Shown here piece after piece: positions 48,588-61,864 of a DNA stretch of 64,000 nucleotides; within the stretch, counting starts at the first letter, position 1; each line of letters opens with the position of its first letter. The DNA is from Raphanus sativus (taxonomy: Eukaryota; Streptophyta; Magnoliopsida; Brassicales; Brassicaceae): assembly GCF_000801105.2 (NCBI RefSeq), contig NC_079518.1, positions 10,548,106 to 10,612,105 on the forward strand, read 5' to 3'. The translations under genes were made by a program, and so were the position numbers. Below the pieces are notes generated by a model. The model saw only the letters and a list, made by a program, of their open reading frames with translations, ran no database searches and was not told where the DNA came from.

Positions 48588-50576
48588 TTATATATATACA
48601 GAGAGAGTGGGTTAGAAGAAAGGAAGATACTTTATAGATCCCTCTAAGATTCTATCTCCGCTCACACGCGCAAGTGATGGAATTGGCTCTGCCCTACAGT
48701 CTCGAGAAGAGGGGTAGCGAGAGAGAGAGAGATGAGTACGACACTACACGTATAGTATAGGGTCGAAGGTTAGAAACGAGAGATATCAGAGAAGAATGTT
48801 TGATGGAGAGATTGGTCTTGAAATCATATATTTATTCAAGAATAGAGATTGAAAGAGTTGCAGACAAACAACATATGTTACAGTGAAATGGTCGTTGAAT
48901 TATTTTTGTGATTAATATCTATTTCATAAACGTTAATACACTGTGGCAGGCAGAGTCTTTCCATAATCTCACAGTACTTTCGCACATGTTAACCTTTTCT
49001 AATATTTGTCAATGAATTCCACGTAGGTTCAACATCAATCCATATTGTATATTATATGTTTGAAAACTATCTCCATACTGTAAACGTTAAAGTGACAAAC
49101 TGTTTTCCCATCACTATGATATAATGAATTGCCTAATGTTTTCTTTTAATAAAATCTCTGTATTTTATAACAAATGAAATTCTATATTTTTAGCGTTACT
49201 ATATAACAAATGAATTCTATATTTTTATTAAAATAATCTATGCAGTTTAAAAAATATAACATAGTAAATAGGGGAAATTTCACTTTTACCACATTATTGA
49301 TACTATTTTTCATTAAAAATACAAATGACTCTTATATCATTGCTTTATAGATATATACAATTATTGATGTTATAAAATAAATATAAATAGCTATTTAAAA
49401 ATTAAAAATATATTTTTCATTAAAAAGACAAATGACTCTTATATCATTGCTTTATAGATATATATATATATAACTATTGATGTTATAAAAGAAATACAAA
49501 TAACTATTTAAAAAAAAATTCATAGTTTCGAATTTATAACTTTTCAAATCCGAATTTTTTTAAAATTTTTAAATTTTTTTTTATTTTTTGAGAACTTCTT
49601 TTAGAAATTCAAAAGTTATTTTTGAATATATTTTAAAAATAAAATAAAAATTTAGGTATTTATTTATATCTTTATTAAAATCATAAACCCCACATTCCAA
49701 AATTCCACTCCTCAACTTTAAACTCTTAGTTTAGATTAGTTAATCCTATAGTTATAAGTGTCTATTTACCTCTTTAAGAATGAGGACAAATATGGTTGAG
49801 ATAAACATGAAAAGTGATATTAGAAATGTTGTAGTTGTGGTGATTATTGTAGTTAACTAAGTGGGTGTTAGATTTATAAAGAGTTTGTTGATTTTAAAAG
49901 TATAGAGATTTTTTAATTTGAAAAGAATTAGAGAGAAATTTGCATATTATGGTAATCTATGAAAATAAAATAGCTAAAATGATTTTAAGAATCCAAAGAA
50001 TATATGTAGTATTCTCAAAATCTTGTTATATGAGTTAAACTGTTAAGAATACAACTCTCAATAATACTAACTTGAATAAATTTATAGAATCATTAAAGTT
50101 TATTTTTTTTAATAACAAATAATTTTGTATAGAATTACAAAACTTTCAATCCAATAACACTAGATTTTATTAGGAGTACGAAAATTTATAAACCAATAAA
50201 ATTAGATTTTTAAAATTCTAACGATCATTATAAATGTCACTTCCACTAAGTTATATAGCAAGTAAGTTCAAGATGTGTAAGATGATATGTGTCAAACAAT
50301 AATTACAAATGATTATAATTCATATATCATAATTCTTAAAATAATGTAAAAATAGAAAACGATGAACGTAAATACATTAAACTAAAGTTTAGGCTGGATC
50401 TCTTAAATTTTGGTCTAGTTCTAATGTTGATAGAAGTTGGTACTAAAAATATTAATTCAATGATGTATGTACACAAATTGTTAATATAATTATGTCTCGA
50501 TATAATTTTGTTTTAGTGATGTATTAGCTGCCGATTAATATTAGAAAATGCGATGGACACTATAATTAATTAATTA
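48588..50576. other. ITPK2 upstream region and AT-rich spacer
   Basis: The ITPK2 5' region has a GAGAGAGAGAGA tract near 48718-48732. Beyond it the sequence is AT-rich. GGGGAAATTTCACTTTTACC at 49271 resembles a MULE-type end, but no partner or target duplication was found. No gene is seen; the Arabidopsis neighbour At4g33780 is not visible. Confidence 0.35.
49304..49517. repeat. Tandem duplication, about 107 bp x 2
   Basis: A unit starting TATTTTTCATTAAAAA with ACAAATGACTCTTATATCAT is repeated directly at 49304-49410 and 49411-49517 with few differences. It is non-coding. Confidence 0.8.
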
Positions 50577-52403
50577 CTAGGTGATTTTCCCGTGCTCATG
50601 CACGGATATAAATATTTATAAAGTAAATATAATATACTAATTAATTGTTATTTACTTTTAATTTTTAATTAATTTATATTAATAATATTATATTATTTTA
50701 ATTAGACATATGATTTTAGATATATTATATCTAGTCGGTTTTGTTATTTTTACAGTCGATTTAGTTATGATTTGGGTATATTGGATTGCATCTATTTCTC
50801 TGAATTCAACTATAATATTTTTATTATATTATAGTCGGGTTTTTTTCTAAATATATTAAAATTTTGATTAGTTTTCTTATTAACATTTAGGTTCGTTGTT
50901 GTCTTAAATATGTAATTATATTTTAGGAAGATTATGTATAACTTAAGATATATTGTGCTGCAACAACCGTCTTACGTCATTCATATAGATTCGGAGCTAC
51001 CAGTTTGGTTCACAGAGTCCATATGAGTCTGTTTTGTTGTTGACAAAAAAAAAGATATATTGTGCTTAAAATGAAATAAAAAATAAACTAAAGTGTTTGA
51101 ATCAAAATTATGTAAATAAATATAATGATAATATTCTGAAGTCTCATGCATATATATAAATTTTACAAAAAACTAAATTGTTACATTTGATTAATATTTT
51201 ATTTTCATTTTTCAATGTGTTTTGAGTCATCCTATAATTTATATTTATGAAATAAATTATTATTATTGTAAATTATATTTTCTTATTATAGTTAAATCTA
51301 TGATTTTAGATATAAGTTGGATTAGTCGAGTAACTCATGTTGTGAGTATATTAACTTACATATATTCTTTCAAATCCAAGCTGAAGTATAATTTTTTATT
51401 ATAATTAAGTCAAGTCAAATTAATTTATTTATCGTTTAAATGTGAATGTATTTTTATAATATATATCAAATTAAATATTGATTTTATAAATTATATTAGA
51501 AAAGATGATATATAGAAAGTTACTTCTCGTTCTTTTTGGAAAGCTCGTGAACTCATATCAATATTTATAATAAAAATATTTTTATAAATTCTAACTAATT
51601 TCATGTCTTCTCTGATTATGGTTATATTAAAAAGTTACACAAACATAAAAACATTGAATTTAAAAGCAAATTTAATATTAAAAAACATACAATTTTAATA
51701 ATGATAAAATATAATATATTTACCTCGTTAAAGTATATAGTGTGATTTTAAATATTTTATAAGTATTTGATCAAAAAGATATTTATTGTTAACCTTTATT
51801 TCTCGTTATATCTCTTAAAAATAAGCAGAAAAAATTGTGATTGCATCTGAGAAATCATATGATATAAGTAAAGTATAATTTATAGATATTTTTGTTGTAA
51901 TTGAAATATATTATAGTAACCAAAATATAGGAAATACAAATAGCATTTCAATAATACTAACTATAAATGATTTTAGTCAATATATCAGTTTATGTTACTT
52001 AATTATTTTATGTAATCATCTAAAAAATAGATAGATATATAAAAATTATTTCTGTTACTTTGAAAAATATAAAGAAAGTATTTTATTAGTATATTTTATG
52101 TTATTTTAAAAAATATATTTAATACAATATTACTATTTTGTGAACTTTCCTTTTTAATGATAGCATATTATTTATTCATATATTTTTGTTTCTAAATTCA
52201 ATTTATAGCCTTTATAAATATTTCCTTTTTTATTATATATTTTATTTGTAAAATTTTACAAAAGAAATTTAAATAAAAAATCAATTATAGTATTTAAATA
52301 TTATATTTTTGATTCATTAAGGGTATCAATGTAATCAACCACCGTGAGAGTTAACGTGAGCGCGACACATAGGAAACTGACTTCTCAAATAATATTATAA
52401 AGA
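50577..52403 (-). mobile_element. Non-autonomous Helitron on the minus strand, 1827 bp
   Basis: Read on the minus strand it starts TCTTTATAATATTATTTGAG after A (52403) and ends with the hairpin CCGTGCATGAGCACGG, then GAAAATCACCTAG and T (50577). These are correct Helitron termini with A/T insertion. The body is AT-rich with no RepHel. A small retroposon is nested in it. Confidence 0.65.
50945..51066 (+). mobile_element. Short retroposon with 15-bp target duplication
   Basis: AAGATATATTGTGCT at 50945-50959 is repeated exactly at 51052-51066. The 92-base body ends TTTTGTTGTTGAC plus an A tract, a tail typical of plant LINE 3' ends. It is heavily 5'-truncated and nested in the minus-strand Helitron. 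Confidence 0.75.
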
Positions 52404-52653
52404 TATGATAATTGTATTACGCAGTAATATAAAGGTGATATAGATATTGATGATATGCGAAATCAGAATTATACATATAGGGGATAATATGAGGAGATAT
52501 TTAGGAAGATTACTTTTTTTTGTCTAAAAGATTATTTAGTTGGTCTAGAAAATTAATGAATTGGTGCAACAATTAGATTTTTAAAATGTTTTTATTTTAA
52601 TAAAATACTATCTATGCATATTTATGTAGTTGTCGTAGATGTATAATATAATA

Positions 52654-53310
52654 CTAAAATTTGATTCGCATTCCCGTGCGATGTTTGATTTAATTAATGT
52701 TCAACGTAAATTTTTAAACCGTCGGTTTTAAAAAAAAAATCCCATATATGTTTTTTATGTTTTGTAATTTGACGATTTAGTTAATCCCATGAAAATGGTT
52801 ATCTCCTTTTAATACATGCGATTTGGTTAATATTCGTACAATATTGATAATGGTCACTATATAAATATTGATTTGGTTAGATAAACTTTGGAAATGTAAT
52901 TAATTAATTTAAATTAATTATAAATACACCTGCAGAATCTGTAAATAAAAGAAATGTAAAAGGAAAGTACATAATTTATTGTAAATGTAATAGCTAAATG
53001 TGTAAATAAAAGAAAATACCAAAAATACTACTATCCAAGTTACCAAAAAATCTTCATTTAAAATGTTATCCATTTTTCTAAACATTTAATAACATAGATT
53101 TAAATTGATTATAAATACACATACAGAATCTGTAAATAAAAAGAAATATAAAAAGAAAGTACATAATTTATTGTAAATGTAATAGCTAAATGTGTAAATA
53201 AAAGAAAATACCAAAAATACTACTATCCAAGTTACCAAACAATTTTCATTTAAAATGTTATCCATGTTTCTAAACAATACTAAAAGGTACTTCAGTTTTA
53301 ATAATATAGA
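52654..53310 (-). mobile_element. Short non-autonomous Helitron on the minus strand with internal tandem repeat
   Basis: On the minus strand it starts TCTATATTATTAAAACTGAA after A (53310) and ends CGCACGGGAATGCGAATCAA followed by ATTTTAG and T (52654). The terminal four bases are TTAG where CTAG is expected. Inside, a unit of 191 bases is duplicated in tandem (52908-53098 and 53099 to about 53280). Confidence 0.55.
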
Positions 53311-56200
53311 TTCTAAGATATTAATAATATTCAAAAATCAGAATCATACAAATATGGAACAATATTAGGAAATATTTAGAAATACTTGACTGGAAATATT
53401 AAGGGTTGGGTGGAACTAGGTGCAACCATTTTTAGTGTAGTTTTTTAAAATGACTATTTAATATATGTATAGATTATCATAATCATTACTTCATTAGTAG
53501 AGCCTTTTCGCACTTACAAACTTTATAATGTAATCTATTATGATAAAATTGGGTTTTTCTCTATTCTTAAAGATCCAATTCAGCAAGGTAATGCCAAATT
53601 TTGACGCATGCTATAAATTTTAAAAATTTTAAAAAATATCTCATATTTTTTTATTTTCTTGTTATTTAAATCAAATCTGTTAAAAACATTTGGAATCCAT
53701 AATTAGTACTATATTCTCAATTCAACCAAAATTTTGACATCAATCATTCTATCCACATATATTAATTTAACAACAAATTATAGTAAAAAGTAAGAAAATT
53801 TTAAGAATAAACAGAAAATTCATAGAAAGAGAACCATTTACAATATTTTAAATTTTTAATCAAATATAACTAAGATGAATTTTACGAACTATTTTCTCTT
53901 TTCTGGTATCAAATTTTTAACCCTAAAAGGAAAAGAAACAATGAAAAAATTAAATTAATGATTAATACATAACAAATATTTTTTTAAAAGATCACTTTGA
54001 AAACAAAAAAAAAATACAAATACAACAATAAAAGTTTAGTTAAAAATACATAATATACTTGAATTTAATGAAAAATTAAAAAAACAACTAACGATTTAAT
54101 GAAAAGTAAGTTTCAAAATAAATATACAAATTAAAAGAGGGAAATCAACTTACGATATCGTTTTTAATTTTTCACCAACCATAAAATAATAAAAACAAAA
54201 ATAATGGCTCCACGGAAGGTTATTTTACATCTTTGTCACCGAACTCAAGTTTAGAGAAACTAACAAAATGCTAAAAGCAACAACCAAAAGTTAATACATA
54301 ATTTAAAAATTAAAAAAATTCAGTTTGAAATAATATAAAATAAATAATATATAACTAAAACAATACAACTTTAGTAAAAATAAATAATTTAACTTAATCT
54401 TGGTAAAAAGTTAATATAACTCACATTTCATCAAAATCACACAAACAAAAAAATTAAAACAAATCTAACAAGAAATATAATTGTTCTAATAACAAAAATC
54501 AAACTTAAAAATAACAAAAAATAGAAAACCATAACTAAATATTAATAAATAATTGATTTTAAAATTGAGAACCAAAAGTAAACATATAAATAAAATAAAT
54601 TTTAATGAAAAAATTATATAACTTTATTTATGTGAAAACTTTAGTCAAATAATAATTTAGTGAAAATTAATCATATAACCTGTTAATCTGAAATTTAAAT
54701 AATAAATAGAAATTTTAGTAAATAAAAACTTAAACTAATCTATTTTACAATATTATTTTTGGGTTTCACAAATACATGCCAAAAATAAGAAAGAGTGAAT
54801 CTAACATAATTTTGGTTTGCCACCAAACTCAAACTTTGAAAAAAAACTGAAACAATTTTAGAAAATAACAACCAATTATTAATTAATAAGTAAAAAATAG
54901 AAAATAATTTGTAAAACTTAAAATAAAACAATAAAAATCAGTAAAACATATAAAATAACTCAAATACCTAGTATAACAAAAACATGAATTTCAAAAACAG
55001 ATATACAATACTCATAACAATAAAAATTAGGAAAATCCATTTATTATCAACTAAATAAAAAATGAGTAAATTTTTTTTTGCAGTTCTTTTTTTTATTTTT
55101 GATCACTAAGCTCAAACCAACATTAATTAACAAGAAATTGATGAAAACCTATAACCAAAAAATAATTCATCAAAGTGAAGACTTCAAGAACAATTATAAA
55201 AAAACAGCTCAAGTATTTCAACAATCAAAACAATCTGAGCAGTATTCTTTTGTTATGAAGCTAGACTTTACATAGGTGATAGAATAATGCATTTAGGTTA
55301 GCTACAAATTATATCTGAACTTTTGTTTTTCGATAAATGTTCATTATTATGAATCTAAACTTTACATAGGTGATAGAGCAATACATTTAGGCTGCATGCG
55401 TACATTTGATTAGTCACCAGACACCTTGGCTAAGGGAGCTCTCTCCTTCCCAGCTTGTAGTTTTCATTTTTTTCATATGAATGACTTGGTTGACCAAAAA
55501 AAAGATCAGTGAAATAATTAGCGAGACGTAATAACTTTAGAGAAGGACAATGCAAAGTTTGAAGATTCTCGATTGTCTAACGATCAAGTGGAATGTTGCT
55601 AAAAGAGATAAAGTATATCTGACCTCTTAAATTCCTTATCTCATACCACTCAGGTGAAGCTACTCTCTACGGCTCCACTAGCAACAAGTTTTCTTATGCG
55701 TGGTGCATGGTACGGTGGTCTGGCTCTAAGATCGCGTTCAGGTAAGAACTTATTGAAGAAGGACTTTACTATTTTAGGACACTTATAGTTACGGCCACTG
55801 TTCACTGGGGCTTTTGTCAACATACATTCGTTATAGGTTAGGATATGATTCTAGCTAGCGTTTGCAAACACTATATTCAGACCATTTAATTTGTTGATTT
55901 AGTGCATTGTCCATCACAGAGTTCCGATAAAACAGAAAACGTCTCGAAGAATTCATCAAAAACATTTTGCAGTAATGCTAGAGAGCAAAAAACAAACCGT
56001 TTTGAGATAAATAAGATACATTTTGTGAAAGTGCTACAGAGCAAATCGCAAACACGTCACAGAAACCGTTTACAAAACCTTAAATAAACCGTGTTATAAA
56101 TCGTTTTTCAATCCGATTAAAGCTTTAAACATAAAGCGATAAAGAGTTAAGACAAGTAAACACTGTATGGCTTTAATGAAGTTATGTGATAATATTACTA
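53311..56200. other. AT-rich repeat-derived spacer, no gene
   Basis: Text at about 53320-53460 resembles 52440-52600, so the minus-strand Helitron at 52654-53310 sits between two related repeat copies. From 53550 to 55100 the DNA is extremely A-rich, with recurring variants of AAAATCATAACTAAA. Direct repeats of about 45 bases occur at 55257 and 55350 (TTTACATAGGTGATAGA). TTGGTTGACCAAAAAAAAGA at about 55488 resembles a LINE 3' end. No reliable coding sequence is seen. Confidence 0.35.
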
Positions 56201-56847
56201 TCTATCTTATTAAAACAGAAACATTCTGTTAGACTTAACATTTATTTTGTAAGTTTTTAAATTAAATACACATTTATACTTTATAGTTAAACATACATTA
56301 AGTCACTAATGTTTCTTTCTTTATACTACTATCCATGTTTCCAAACAATATACTTATTTCTTTATAGTACTATCAATGTTTCCAAACAATATATTTTTTA
56401 TACTACTATCAATGTTTCCAAATAATACAATAATTAATCTTAGTTATTTTATATCTATCATTTTCTTTTTAAAATTTTGTAGAAACGTCATAATTTCATA
56501 AATTGCAAAATAGTGAACTTTAAAATTTCGATTATAAGATTACAAATTATGAAACTATTACAATTTAAATCCAATTAGATTACATATCGATCATCCATCA
56601 ATTCAATCGGTTAGTCTCGGGTTTTAGTGATTTTTTAATATGAATATTTTAAAAACATAAATTGAATTATCAGATCTCCGGATTAACCGGTATAATCACA
56701 ATCGGGTTGAATTTAAAAATACTGATTTAAATACAAAAATATTTTAAATACACACTCTTTAAAAATAACCAAAATATTTGTTAAATTATTAGTGAAATTT
56801 TTCATCGTAAAATATCCCGCGCTTCAAAAGCGCGGGTCAAAATCTAG
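56201..56847 (+). mobile_element. Short non-autonomous Helitron, 647 bp
   Basis: It starts TCTATCTTATTAAAACAGAA after A and ends with the hairpin CCCGCGCTTCAAAAGCGCGGG, then TCAAAATCTAG and T. Three imperfect tandem copies of a ~45-base unit containing ACTATCAATGTTTCCAAACA lie at about 56325-56420. It has no ORF. Confidence 0.8.
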
Positions 56848-57004
56848 TTACTATTACTGTAACATGGAATTAGTAGCTATTTTCAATATAAGCTACTGTT
56901 AACTCATATAGATTACACAAGACGGTAAAGATAAAAATATACTGAAAAAATATATCCTTATAGAGATACAGATGCTGAAATTAGAAATACAAACAACCCA
57001 GGTC

Positions 57005-57206
57005 AACAACACTGTTTTCCCAATAAGGCGAACCCGGGTTCAAACCCCACCGGTCACACGGATATGAGCTATTGCTTTCGGCTCATTTGAATGCCCAGGA
57101 GAGGGTCTATCCGTGGGCTGTACCTTCATCCGGGGATTAGGCTTGTGTCATCATTGACCCGGGTTTAACCATTTTTTTAGCAAAAAAAAAAAAACAACAC
57201 TGTTTT
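57005..57206 (+). mobile_element. SINE, 5'-truncated, with 14-bp target duplication
   Basis: AACAACACTGTTTT at 57005-57018 recurs at 57193-57206. The 174-base body has a polymerase III B-box match GGTTCAAACC at 57037-57046 and ends in a T-rich then A-rich tail. Only 18 bases separate the B box from the 5' duplication, so the A box is missing and the copy is truncated. It lies just beyond the 3' end of CER4. Confidence 0.75.
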
Positions 57207-57307
57207 GAAAACATAGCCAAATGAAAACAGATCAACGAGTAGTATATTTTCCACATAATTTCTACTCTTTTGATCACGATAAAATAAATATTACGGAAAT
57301 GATATCA

Positions 57308-60300
57308 CTAGAAAACGTACTTAACCAGCCCAGGAATATGTGTATTCACAAAATAGTCGTCCCAATTGATAATCTTTGGATCAAAACAGAACATCTCTGT
57401 TTCGAGTCCGGTCTTCAACACCATTCTTTGCAGTTTTTCTGTGTTTGAATCATTAAATCTGCGCATATGTAAAGCATAACATATATTTTGAATCTCAAAT
57501 CACATTACATTAGAAAAAAGAGCTTAGTGAGAAGCTCAAAAAGTCACTTACACCCCATAGAAAAAGAGGTAAGGCTGATAGAGATCAACAAGCCGCAATG
57601 CAAGATTTATCTTCCTATGAAAATCTTTAACGTTTTTATCCAACAACTTGCAAAGTACCATGTTTAGTACTGCAAGTCCCTGTAATAATGCAAAAAGAAT
57701 CATGAATTAGGAAAGCTCAATTAAGAAACAACCCCGTTCTATTCAAAAATTTAACATTGTAAATGGTAACCATGAGGCTCCTGCTACTCGAAGATTCACG
57801 GAATTGTATCTGATATCACTCTTTTAGCAAGTTCGATGGAGTTTGTTTCTTTTAGATTTTGCAATCGCAATTATGTTCCTTTTTAGGATGGTTTAGCTAA
57901 GCAGAGGCTTGGTTCTTTTGTACCGAATTCTGGTTAATTGATTTATAAAATCATCGTTTTGACAAAAAAAAATGCTAACCATGAGGAAATGGTTATCAAA
58001 GGGAAGGGAATTTGGTTGAAAATAAAATACATTCATTCCATTCATTTTTAATCCAAATTATATATAGAAAAATGTTCAGAAATATTTTTCTTTGTATTTT
58101 TCGAATTATTGTGGAATTGATAGAATGATTATTGCATTCTGTTTAAGTTAAATGATTAAAAATTATGGAATTAATGGAATAAATCATTACACATCATTTT
58201 ATTCCAAAATTAACAATCCATTTGGAGCCTAGGAATTGTGTACCTTTAGTGGAATCGAGTAATGTATGGCCATGTATCGGTGGAAACTTGACATAGAACT
58301 CAGAATCTCTATTTTTCGAACACGAACTGGCTTTCCATCTTGGTTATTCCATGGTTTGGTAATAAAATACTGGTATGCTACTTCAGGAAATTTCTCATTC
58401 TTCAACGGATTTCTTTGCGAGGAACCCACATGATAAATAGTCTCTTTTTGTTTCCCGGCTTGAGCGACCATCGATACTAGAACCGAATTTACTACCATAT
58501 CTGCTGGCATCTGGTCCATAGATTGTGTCAAAACCGAGTAAATAATATAGAATGTATATTAAGATGAATAAGTAAATATTATAGAATGTATATTAAGATG
58601 AACGTGAAGCCTTAACAAATGTACGGAGGAAATGTTAATGTAGAATGTAGATTAAGATGAATGTGAAGGAAAAGAGGTACCACATCAGAAATAGCATTAA
58701 GATCACCAAGGAAGCATGTGAGTCTGCCTTTACCATATCCGACAGCTAAACTATCAATAGTCCTGTAACATTAGAGTAATTGATTAACGGACAAGGACAA
58801 GCACACTAATATCACAAGTATTTATTTTCTACAAAACTTTCTAATACTCATAGTTTGCTATAAGTATATTTATAGGATTTTTAACATATAATATATTAAG
58901 AAAATATTTAACTTTTTATGTGGTTTTTAATGATTCTAGTCAAATATTAAAGTACTAGGAATAAAAATTAAATTTTATCTAAGAAAAAAAAATACAAAAC
59001 GACGTTATTTTATGTGTCCTAACCTGATACCCTCGGTCCAACCAGGGAATGGTTCTTTGAAAGTGCTGGTAATAATTGATGGACGGATCAATACAAGTGA
59101 TATATTGTCTCTTTTTTCTCCTACCATCATCTCTCCCATTGCTTTTGTGAAAACGTATGTGTTTGGCCACCCGTACATTTTTGCCCTATAAATGTTATTT
59201 AAATTTATAAATTTCCCCATTTCAAGGTTTAACACTAAATATCTTTTATTGCAATAAACAATATATTAAAAATTTAAAACCTGGCGAGTCCCATATCCTT
59301 CATGGCTTGTGTGATTGTTTCGGGAGGGGCTTTGATGACTAAGAGCTGGTCAAGTTTCTCCTGGACCAATTTCTTCTCATGGTTGATGTCTAAGCCGGTG
59401 GTTCCATTCAACGTCTCACCCATACGGTATGGTGTTTCCATTATCAACCCAGATTTTTCCCCGCACACGTAAGCTGTATTATACAAATCTTATTAGTTGT
59501 TGGTTTTAATTATGGAATATTCCTTAATATTAATGAAATATTCTGAGAAAGAATACTAAAATTGTGCTAAAAAGGAAAGTGTAAGAACCAAAAAATATCT
59601 CTACTGTATTGGGACTACTTAGTAGTTTTATTTTTGGGACTTAGTAGTTATATGTCAAAATCGATCGTCTTAACCTAAGCTACTTTGCATTATGGTCTCT
59701 TGTTGCCACATAAAGTCCTAATCCCATTTAATCTTCCATGTGACCACTTGTATTTCTTGATATAAATTCAAAATGTCTTTTTCGTTTCATACTATTCTAA
59801 ACCATGCGTTTTGAGAAATGACCTTATAATAGAAAACTGTAAACGTATATATTATTAGCTGATGTCCACTTAAAAGATTAGTTAACATGGAAGAACACTT
59901 GTACGTAAAATAAATATCACTTGCGACATGATAACGCGAGGTCTTTTTTTTTTTGGATAAACGCGAGTTATTTCAGTCACTAACAGCATAGTTTTGTTTC
60001 TGTATTTGCCTGTTGATACATGAACAAAGATCTTAACATTTCCACATTTCTTGGCGAAATCCAAGAAATTGAGGGGACCCAGTGTGTAAAATACGGTATG
60101 GTGTTTTCACTTGAAACTTGAAAGATTCGTTAACATGAAATAACACTTGTACGTAAAATAAATATCACTTGCGATAAAATAAACACGAGTTATTTTACAG
60201 TCATTCACAGCATAGTTTTATTTCAGTATTTACCTGTTGATACATGAACAAAGATCTTAATGTTTTCACATTTCTTGGCGAAATCCAAGATATTGAGGGG

Positions 60301-61864
60301 ACCCAATGTGTTGATCCCAAGTGCTATATCGTATCTGCGGTTAATGTAAACATTCCTTTAGTAATATAAAACATATCAATTGTAATTACTGAACAGTATA
60401 AAAAACAATCGTAATCACTGAACACTATATGGATTTCTCCATCGGTCTATAACTTAACTTTTATAAACAGTAACAATATTGTACGTCGTTCTAAGAACAT
60501 TTCCAATTGTTAGGTTTCATTTTTATCTTTAAAAGTTTATTTTCTGCAAAACGAAAAAAATAAAATAACATTCACTCCAATAATTTATTTTATTTTTTTT
60601 TGAAATAAATATTTCAAATATATTTTATCTTCACTTTATCATTACTTACTAATAAAACTTTAATAATTTTCCATATTTACTAACTTTACTTAACTATTTT
60701 GTTTTAACAATAATCCAATATAACTTTTATTTCGTATAAATTAAACATTATTATATACTAAATTTATTACATAACATGAATAAACAAAACATGAAACATC
60801 ATAATTTGTAAAAAAATCACCATAGATACATATATATAATTTTCTATAATTGATTATCAAAAACATTTAGAAGTAAGAGATGAGTTTATTTATTTCTGAT
60901 CCTTTTTAATTGAACTAAAAGTTCTTAAAATAAATATTCATATTATTTTTGATATAAATATTTGACTAAATGAAAATAATAGTCAAACTTTTGAAACTAA
61001 TTGAATAATATTAACATATATAATTTATTTTGGTAAAAATAAGAATAAGTTAAAGTTAAAGACCAATTTACAATTTAAAAAGTTCATCTTGAAAAATGAA
61101 GATATGAACAATACATCTTCAAATTAGAGCAACTCTGTTCATTATTTTATTTTGAAGTAAAAAATGAAATAGTATTAGAGCAAAACTTATTTCAAAATAA
61201 AATAAAATAAATGAAAAATGAAGTAAGATTGGAACTGGTCTAATATGTTGTTGGTTTTGATTTGACTGATGACATATTTATTGCTACGGGGGTAAATATA
61301 TACCGACAGAAAGCAGTCACTACATAAGAGTTTTAGTTTGGTATTGTCAGCAATAAATAAAATTCAGTTCATGTGGGTTGGATAAATCAACAAAGATATT
61401 AATACCTTTCATCAAACTTGGTCGTTGCAGCTAAATTAACAATGGCATCAACTTGGTGGATCATCTCATGTGCCAAAGAGTCTTGAATACCCAAATCCGC
61501 AAGGCAAATGTCCCCATTGACGACAGTGACTTTCTCAGATATAAGTTCAGTTAGATTTGGACCATACTTCTCTTTCACCACCTTGTACAAATCCTTCCCC
61601 AAAATCTGCATTGATCTCAAACACCTTAAAAAGTTGGCAGCCCATATGAGCATTTGAATTATTTGAATACATTAAGCTTATTAATTTGGCAATATGGGAG
61701 TTCTTTTTCATGCACAACAACTAAACTCAACACTCCAAACCTAAGTACGCAGAGACAAACCTCATCATTAAACCTCTGGGTAGCAGATTTTTCATTTGAT
61801 GCTCTTAGAAGAAGATAGAGTTTCTTCACGTTTGGTGCCACCCTTAATATCTTCTCCATAAAAA
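57308..61864 (-). CDS. CER4: Alcohol-forming fatty acyl-CoA reductase CER4/FAR3 (exon 1 not found)
   Basis: This enzyme reduces very-long-chain acyl-CoA to the primary alcohols of cuticular wax, in the endoplasmic reticulum of epidermal cells. Nine exons are intact on the minus strand: 61864-61761, 61605-61406, 60334-60234, 59473-59281, 59185-59024, 58762-58681, 58510-58244, 57679-57552, 57458-57308, coding 461 aa. With the ~32 residues expected from exon 1 the total would be 493, as in Arabidopsis. Visible: [39 protein letters not shown], the active-site YxxxK in YVFTKAMGE, and the C-terminal sterile domain ending [10 protein letters not shown]. Exon 1, which should hold the Rossmann GxxGFL cofactor motif, is not visible in the 2.1 kb upstream. 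One exon is partly duplicated in an intron, and a LINE fragment lies in another. Confidence 0.88.
57763..57986 (+). mobile_element. Truncated LINE fragment in a CER4 intron
   Basis: ATGGTAACCATGAGG at 57763-57777 and ATGCTAACCATGAGG at 57972-57986 form a target duplication with one mismatch. The 194-base body ends in an A tract and encodes, with one frame break, the tail of a LINE RNase H domain: [19 protein letters not shown], then [16 protein letters not shown]. It lies in the CER4 intron between 57680 and 58243, antisense to the gene. Confidence 0.7.
59868..60116 (-). pseudogene. Partial duplicate of a CER4 exon within the gene
   Basis: This block repeats the adjacent block at about 60117-60320, which contains the true exon 60334-60234. 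The copy still reads [18 protein letters not shown] (exon-like part about 60010-60088), but its upstream half and splice acceptor are gone and its donor is GC where the real exon has GT. It should be skipped in splicing. If it were used, it would repeat part of the reductase domain. Confidence 0.75.

Noticed and set aside
49271..49810. Possible fourth MULE starting GGGGAAATTTCACTTTT
   Set aside because: No matching inverted end or 9-bp duplication could be found to the right.
55600..55760. Possible leucine-rich repeat gene fragment on the minus strand
   Set aside because: Only a few residues look LRR-like and stops interrupt; composition alone does not support it.
57031..57060. tRNA-like GGTTCAAACCCC, considered as a tRNA gene
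   Set aside because: Only a B box is present, no cloverleaf or acceptor stem, and the block has target duplications and an A-rich tail, so it is a SINE.
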